Positions 22,929 to 26,040 of a DNA stretch of 26,040 bases are shown here, piece by piece (the first letter of the stretch is position 1; each line of letters opens with the position of its first letter). The notes beneath the pieces are model-generated. The model was not told the DNA's origin. It saw only the letters and a list, made by a program, of their open reading frames with translations, and did no database searches. The DNA comes from JAAZAI01 sp050942875. GTDB lineage: Bacteria; Verrucomicrobiota; Kiritimatiellia; RFP12; UBA3636. Where the stretch lies: NCBI GenBank assembly GCA_050942875.1, contig JBMNOD010000050.1:1-26040 (forward strand), read 5' to 3'. The position numbers and the translations under genes were made by a program.

Positions 22929-23044
22929 TGTTGGAGAGGAATCGCCACGCGGCGAGGACGCCGCGTCCACCAGAGACGCTGCGTGTGTTGGAGAGGAATC
23001 GCCACGCGGCGGGGACGCCGCGTCCACCAGAGACGCCGCGTGTG
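22921..23044 (+). repeat. 57-bp tandem repeat, two full copies plus a partial third
   Basis: Units 22921-22977 and 22978-23034 differ at only two positions, and a third unit starts at 23035 for about ten bases. Each contains GTGTTGGAGAGGAATCGCC followed by the ACGCGGCG...CGCCGCGT hairpin and CCACCAGAGAC. The hairpin is shared with module beta. There are no spacers of variable sequence, so it is not a CRISPR array. Confidence 0.75.
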
Positions 23045-23122
23045 CGGCGAATGCAGATGTGCAGCGCCCCTAGCCGCTGCTAACCCGGTCAAAAATAGTG
23101 TTGCATTTTGCGCGCGGTCATG

Positions 23123-23282
23123 CTACTAACCCGGCCATAATTCATGCTGCAAATCAGGGGCACGGGTTTTCCAACCCGTGGACGAACACGGACAGGAATG
23201 TCCGTGCCCCTTTCCCAACGCCAAATTCCAGATCCCATGCCTCAATCTCCGTGCGCAACGCTATTTGTGGCCGGGTTAGTAG
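23123..23282. mobile_element. 160-bp MITE-like element with perfect 15-bp terminal inverted repeats
   Basis: It begins CTACTAACCCGGCCA (23123-23137) and ends with the exact complement TGGCCGGGTTAGTAG (23268-23282). Inside are two 8-bp hairpins, 23161-23180 and 23187-23206, which can also pair as a longer G/C-rich structure (GGGGCACGG with CCGTGCCCC). It encodes nothing. An inverted copy at 25924-26040 is identical over the visible 117 bases. It ends nine bases before the IS630-type transposase start, which suggests mobilisation by that family. Confidence 0.7.
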
Positions 23283-23291
23283 CCTGAAGCC

Positions 23292-23981
23292 ATGCAAATC
23301 AAAAACGCAAGAGAGATCAGCACAAACGGGCTTTTCGAGCGCCGCAAACAGGCGGTCGCGCTGTACAACACCGGCATGCTCATTCAGGACATCGCCCCGA
23401 TCGTCGGGGCGCATCGCAACGTGGTCGGGCGCTGGATCCGCCTGTGGGAATCGGGCGGCGAGGAAGCGTTGAAACCGGCCAAGCCCGGTCGCCCGAAAGG
23501 GGGCGGGCGGCGTCTCACGCCCGAGCAGGAGAAATCGATTGCCAAGGCCCTTGTCGACAAGTGCCCGGACCAGCTCAAGATGCCGTTCGCGCTTTGGACG
23601 CGCGCCGCCGTGCAAGAGCACATCCAGCGCAAGCACGGGGTGGCGCTGCCCTTGCGCTCCGTGGGGCGCTACCTCCGTCGGCGGGGTTTCACGCCGCAGA
23701 GGCCGGTTCGGCGTGCCTATGAGCGAAATCCGGCTGCCGTTGAAAGGTGGCTTGCGGAAACCTACCCGATGATCAAGGCTCGCGCCGGGGAAGAGGGCGG
23801 GGAGATTCATTGGGGGGATGAGACGGGCATCCGCGGCGACGACCCGTCGGCAGTTGACGGGGCTGTCCAACGCCCTGCGGAGCCGCACGGCGAGCATCGA
23901 CCCGAACGGCTCGACGACGACCTCTATCCCACCCGGAACGAGTACGACACCGCCAACCGCGCGACCGCCATTTCCGCATGA
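23292..23981 (+). pseudogene. Truncated IS630-family transposase
   Basis: The first 180 or so residues are an IS630-type transposase: an N-terminal helix-turn-helix (LFERRKQAVALYNTG, IQDIAPIVGAHRNVVGRWIRLW), an Arg/Pro/Gly linker (KPGRPKGGG), a second winged-helix segment (MPFALWTRAAVQEHIQRKHG, RSVGRYLRRRGF) and the first catalytic Asp in HWGDETGIR (about D176). After GDD (about base 23845) the expected catalytic core is missing, along with the remaining acidic residues. It is replaced by about 45 residues of unrelated sequence before the stop. Full-length relatives have about 340 residues, so it should be inactive. The tail contains DPNGSTTT in one frame and EYDTANRATAIS in another, reminiscent of a broken YD/RHS repeat, at low confidence. 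Confidence 0.8.
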
Positions 23982-24010
23982 AAAAAGACACTTTGAACTG
24001 TCTCAAAGTG
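23981..24010 (-). terminator. Intrinsic terminator of tRNA-Ser
   Basis: On the minus strand CACTTTGA (24010-24003) pairs with TCAAAGTG (23996-23989) around a six-base loop, followed by TCTTTTTT. It starts 15 bases past the tRNA 3' end, a textbook Rho-independent terminator. Confidence 0.8.
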
Positions 24011-24025
24011 CCATGAAAACAGAAG

Positions 24026-24117
<92 letters not shown>

Positions 24118-24137
24118 GTTGTCCCTGCTCAGCACTT

Positions 24138-24153
24138 GGAGTCGAAAGACTCC
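24138..24153. other. Small hairpin in the tRNA-Ser leader
   Basis: GGAGTC (24138-24143) and GACTCC (24148-24153) form a perfect 6-bp stem with a four-base loop. It lies between the tRNA-Ser promoter and the mature 5' end, so it would be part of the precursor removed by RNase P. Confidence 0.4.
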
Positions 24154-24182
24154 CAGCGCCTTTGTACGCCTGAACTGCCCAT

Positions 24183-24212
24183 ACTATACCGTATTCCTGC
24201 CGTTGATTTCAA
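24183..24212 (-). promoter_or_regulatory. Promoter of tRNA-Ser
   Basis: On the minus strand TTGAAA (24212-24207) is followed after 18 bp by TATAGT (24188-24183), five of six matches to the -10 consensus. The predicted start is near 24176, giving a leader of about 60 bases before the tRNA. Confidence 0.65.
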
Positions 24213-24242
24213 GCGGAATCGATTGCAGGGGGCGAAGCGGTT

Positions 24243-25493
24243 TCATATCAAAGCGATATCACGCTCTTCGCGTGTGGCAAGGTCTTTGACCTTGGCCACG
24301 CCGGCGGCGCGGTCGTCGGGGCCGATGTAGATGGCTTCAGCGGCGGTGACGGCGGCGTTGGAGAAGAAGGCCCTGGGCTTGGCCGGACGGAGGGCGAGGG
24401 AGACGTTTCGGCCTTCGGCGCGGAGCGCGGCGGCCAGGCGGGTGGCGTGGCGGCGCTCGTCGTCGGTCATGTAGCCGATGGCGACGAGGTCGGGTCGGAC
24501 GGCGTCGCCGAGGCCGAGGGACATGATCAGCTCGCCGACGACGACGTCGCCGAAGCCGAGGCCGACGGCGGAGGCGGGCTTGCCGCCGATGGCGGAGAGG
24601 AGGCCGTCGTAGCGGCCGCCGCCGAAGATGGCGCGGAGCTCGCCGGCGGTGTCGAACGCCTCGAAGACGATGCCGGTGTAGTAGGAGAGGCCGCGGACGA
24701 CGGCGATGTCGAAGACGGCCTGGTCGCGGACGCCGAAGTCTTCGAGCGCCTCGAAGAGGTCGTTCAGGCGGGCGATGGCGGGCGAGCCGGGGCCGGCGAT
24801 CCTGGCGGCGTCGTCGAGCGAGCCGATGGCGAGCAGGTCGAAGGCGGCGGAGCAGGCCTGGTCGCCGAGGCCTGCCTGGCGCAGGAGCGCCTCGATTTCC
24901 TCGCGGGGGATCTTGCCCTTCTTGTCGAGCGCGACGAAGACGCCGGGGTGGCAGTCGGCGTCGATGCCGAGGGAGACGAGGAGCTCGGAGAGGAGCGCGC
25001 GGTTGGAGACGCGGACGCGGTAGGCGGCGTCGGGGACGCCCATGCGGCGGAGGGCGGCGATGGCGGTGGCGATCACTTCGGCCTCGGCGGCGACGGCGTC
25101 TTCGCCGACGATGTCGAGGTTGAGCTGGTAGTGCTCGCGCTTGCGGCCGCGGGTCATGCGTTCGTAGCGGAAGCACTGGGCGATCGTGAACCACTTGATG
25201 GGGAAGGCGAGGGCGCCCTGGCGGGCGACGACCATGCGGGCGAGCGTGGGCGTCATCTCGGGGCGCAGCGCGAGCTTGCGCCCCGATTTGTCTTCGAAGG
25301 CGTAGATTTGATCGACGATCTCTTCGCCGGCCTTGCGCTGGAGGAGTTCAAGGGATTCGACGACGCAGGCGTCGTAAGGTTCGAAGCCCGAAGCGACGGA
25401 GGCGGCGCGCCACGCATCGAAGATGCGGTTGCGCAGCTTCATGTCTTCGGGGTAGAAATCGCGCATGCCGCGCGGGGGTTCGAATTGAGCCAC
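24243..25493 (-). CDS. hisS: Histidyl-tRNA synthetase
   Basis: 416 residues, starting at GTG 25493, with PPRGMRDF immediately after; no clear ribosome-binding site is seen. It charges tRNA-His using ATP. Class II motifs are present: motif 1 near residues 5-45, LALRPEMTPTLARMV (about 74-88), motif 2 FRYERMTRGRKREHYQLNLDIVG (about 108-130), the histidine-binding RGLSYYTG and GGGRYDGLL. At motif 3 the sequence is GLGFGDVVVGELI, the GFGD form rather than the G-x-ER form of the E. coli enzyme. A C-terminal anticodon-binding domain follows. It lies 39 bases after the HU gene and is probably cotranscribed with it. Confidence 0.96.
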   Translation of the reverse strand: MAQFEPPRGMRDFYPEDMKLRNRIFDAWRAASVASGFEPYDACVVESLELLQRKAGEEIVDQIYAFEDKSGRKLALRPEMTPTLARMVVARQGALAFPIKWFTIAQCFRYERMTRGRKREHYQLNLDIVGEDAVAAEAEVIATAIAALRRMGVPDAAYRVRVSNRALLSELLVSLGIDADCHPGVFVALDKKGKIPREEIEALLRQAGLGDQACSAAFDLLAIGSLDDAARIAGPGSPAIARLNDLFEALEDFGVRDQAVFDIAVVRGLSYYTGIVFEAFDTAGELRAIFGGGRYDGLLSAIGGKPASAVGLGFGDVVVGELIMSLGLGDAVRPDLVAIGYMTDDERRHATRLAAALRAEGRNVSLALRPAKPRAFFSNAAVTAAEAIYIGPDDRAAGVAKVKDLATREERDIALI

Positions 25494-25532
25494 GGCGTTC
25501 GGTTCTGTTCTGCTGTCTTGGTCTTGTCTCGA

Positions 25533-25862
25533 TCAGCGGTCCGACTCGAGGACAAGCTGCTTGAGTCTCTTGCTGGGCTTGAACACCACGACGCGGCGGC
25601 CCGGGATCATGACGGTGTCTTCGGGCTTGTTCGGGTTGCGGCCCAGGCGGGGCTTGCGGGCGGCGGTTTCGAACACGCCGAAGTCGCGGAACTCGACGTG
25701 GCCGCCATTGACGAGGCATTCGGAGATGGCGTCGAGCACGACCTGGAGGGCCTTGGCGGCGACGGGCTGTGTGAGGGGGACCTCGGCGTTGAGCCTGAGC
25801 ACGACGTCACGCTTGGTGAGGGTGCGGCTTTCGGGCTTCTGTTTGACTTCTTGTGTACTCAT
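25533..25862 (-). CDS. HU/IHF-family DNA-bending protein
   Basis: 109 residues from ATG 25862; the frame continues upstream into the repeat element but that part is not homologous. The DNA-binding fold is clear: LTKRDVVLRLNAEVPL, KALQVVLDAISECLVNGGHVEFRDFGVFE, and the beta-arm GRNPNKPEDTVMIPGRRVVVFKPSKRLK with the Asn-Pro tip residues (about 76-77). The first 14 residues before LTKRDV are extra and polar. Proteins of this family coat and bend the nucleoid; HU and IHF subunits cannot be told apart here. The short element at 25924 sits about 60 bases upstream, so the promoter is either in that gap or within the element. Confidence 0.92.
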   Translation of the reverse strand: MSTQEVKQKPESRTLTKRDVVLRLNAEVPLTQPVAAKALQVVLDAISECLVNGGHVEFRDFGVFETAARKPRLGRNPNKPEDTVMIPGRRVVVFKPSKRLKQLVLESDR

Positions 25863-25923
25863 GGCGGGTGGGGGGATGAGGTTTGAGGGATGATGCGTGA
25901 ATCCTGTTGAGCGGTGCCGGCGG

Positions 25924-26040
25924 CTACTAACCCGGCCACAAATAGCGTTGCGCACGGAGATTGAGGCATGGGATCTGGAATTTGGCGTTGGGAAAGGGGC
26001 ACGGACATTCCTGTCCGTGTTCGTCCACGGGTTGGAAAAC
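25924..26040. mobile_element. Second copy of the 160-bp inverted-repeat element (cut by window end)
   Basis: Starting at CTACTAACCCGGCCA, the 117 visible bases are identical to the reverse complement of 23166-23282. The copy is therefore inverted relative to the first, and its far end lies beyond the window. Perfect identity points to recent movement or gene conversion. Confidence 0.7.

Larger units (their letters stand above)
22611..23291. other. Repeat-rich intergenic region, 681 bp, no gene
   Basis: After rhaB it holds a direct repeat GACAGGATTG (22718-22727 and 22735-22744) and a small hairpin GGGCATG/CATGCCC (22753-22767). A module-alpha hairpin with tail follows (22791-22859), then module beta (22875-22928), a 57-bp tandem repeat (22921-23044), a decayed element end (about 23079-23119) and a complete 160-bp inverted-repeat element (23123-23282). 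Open frames here only read through the repeats. Confidence 0.65.

Noticed and set aside
22921..23044. CRISPR array
   Set aside because: The units are contiguous 57-bp copies without variable spacers, and no cas genes are present.
24447..25886. 479-codon plus-strand frame antisense to hisS and HU
   Set aside because: Its Ala/Glu/Val/Gly-rich product has no domain, and both minus-strand genes are unambiguous.

Overview
The window looks like a GC-rich chromosome segment from a Gram-negative bacterium of the PVC superphylum. Kiritimatiellota or Lentisphaerota is my best guess, at moderate confidence. The guess rests on a mix of genes: a secreted DUF2341/LamG surface protein with an autotransporter-like beta-strand tail, several sugar-phosphate isomerase/epimerase TIM barrels, a Gfo/Idh/MocA oxidoreductase, a membrane-anchored Ser/Thr kinase-like protein and paired Hsp20 genes. 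MurE carries the DNPR motif of meso-diaminopimelate ligases, so the cell makes DAP-type peptidoglycan. No marker here fixes the phylum.

Layout. 1-474: a terminator hairpin from an upstream gene, then non-coding DNA with dispersed hairpin repeats. 475-3649 (+): three overlapping genes for an ABC-2 type exporter (permease, ATPase, second permease with a large extracytoplasmic domain). 3706-6038 (-): a sugar isomerase/epimerase followed by murE, coupled by a GTGA overlap. 6400-9710 (+): one large secreted LamG protein gene broken by a single-base frameshift near 8766. 9711-10975 (+): a long regulatory region with a near-consensus sigma-54 promoter and three TTGTCCC boxes, driving two Hsp20 genes. 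10988-12015 (-): tRNA-Glu(CTC) followed closely by an RluA/RluD-family pseudouridine synthase. 12107-13279 (+): hflX. 13433-16383 (-): an operon of Gfo/Idh/MocA dehydrogenase, isomerase/epimerase and RmlD-type dTDP-4-dehydrorhamnose reductase. 16608-22610 (+): galM, a clear pseudokinase, a polytopic glycosyltransferase-like protein and rhaB, with short gaps or overlaps. 22611-23291: repeats only, including a 160-bp element with perfect 15-bp terminal inverted repeats. 23292-23981 (+): a truncated IS630-type transposase. 24026-25862 (-): tRNA-Ser(GCT) with its own promoter and terminator, hisS and an HU/IHF gene. 25924-26040: the start of a second, identical, inverted copy of the 160-bp element, cut by the window edge.

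How it fits together. Two divergent sugar-related operons (Gfo/Idh-isomerase-rmlD and galM-pseudokinase-GT-rhaB) share a 224-bp control region holding an ATGTACC/GGTACAT inverted repeat. Together they touch rhamnose synthesis, rhamnulose phosphorylation and aldose mutarotation. The most notable points are the sigma-54 control of the Hsp20 pair, the pseudokinase coupled by an ATGA overlap to a membrane glycosyltransferase, the inverted short-element pair bracketing tRNA-Ser/hisS/HU, and two families of non-coding palindromic repeats that recur across the window.
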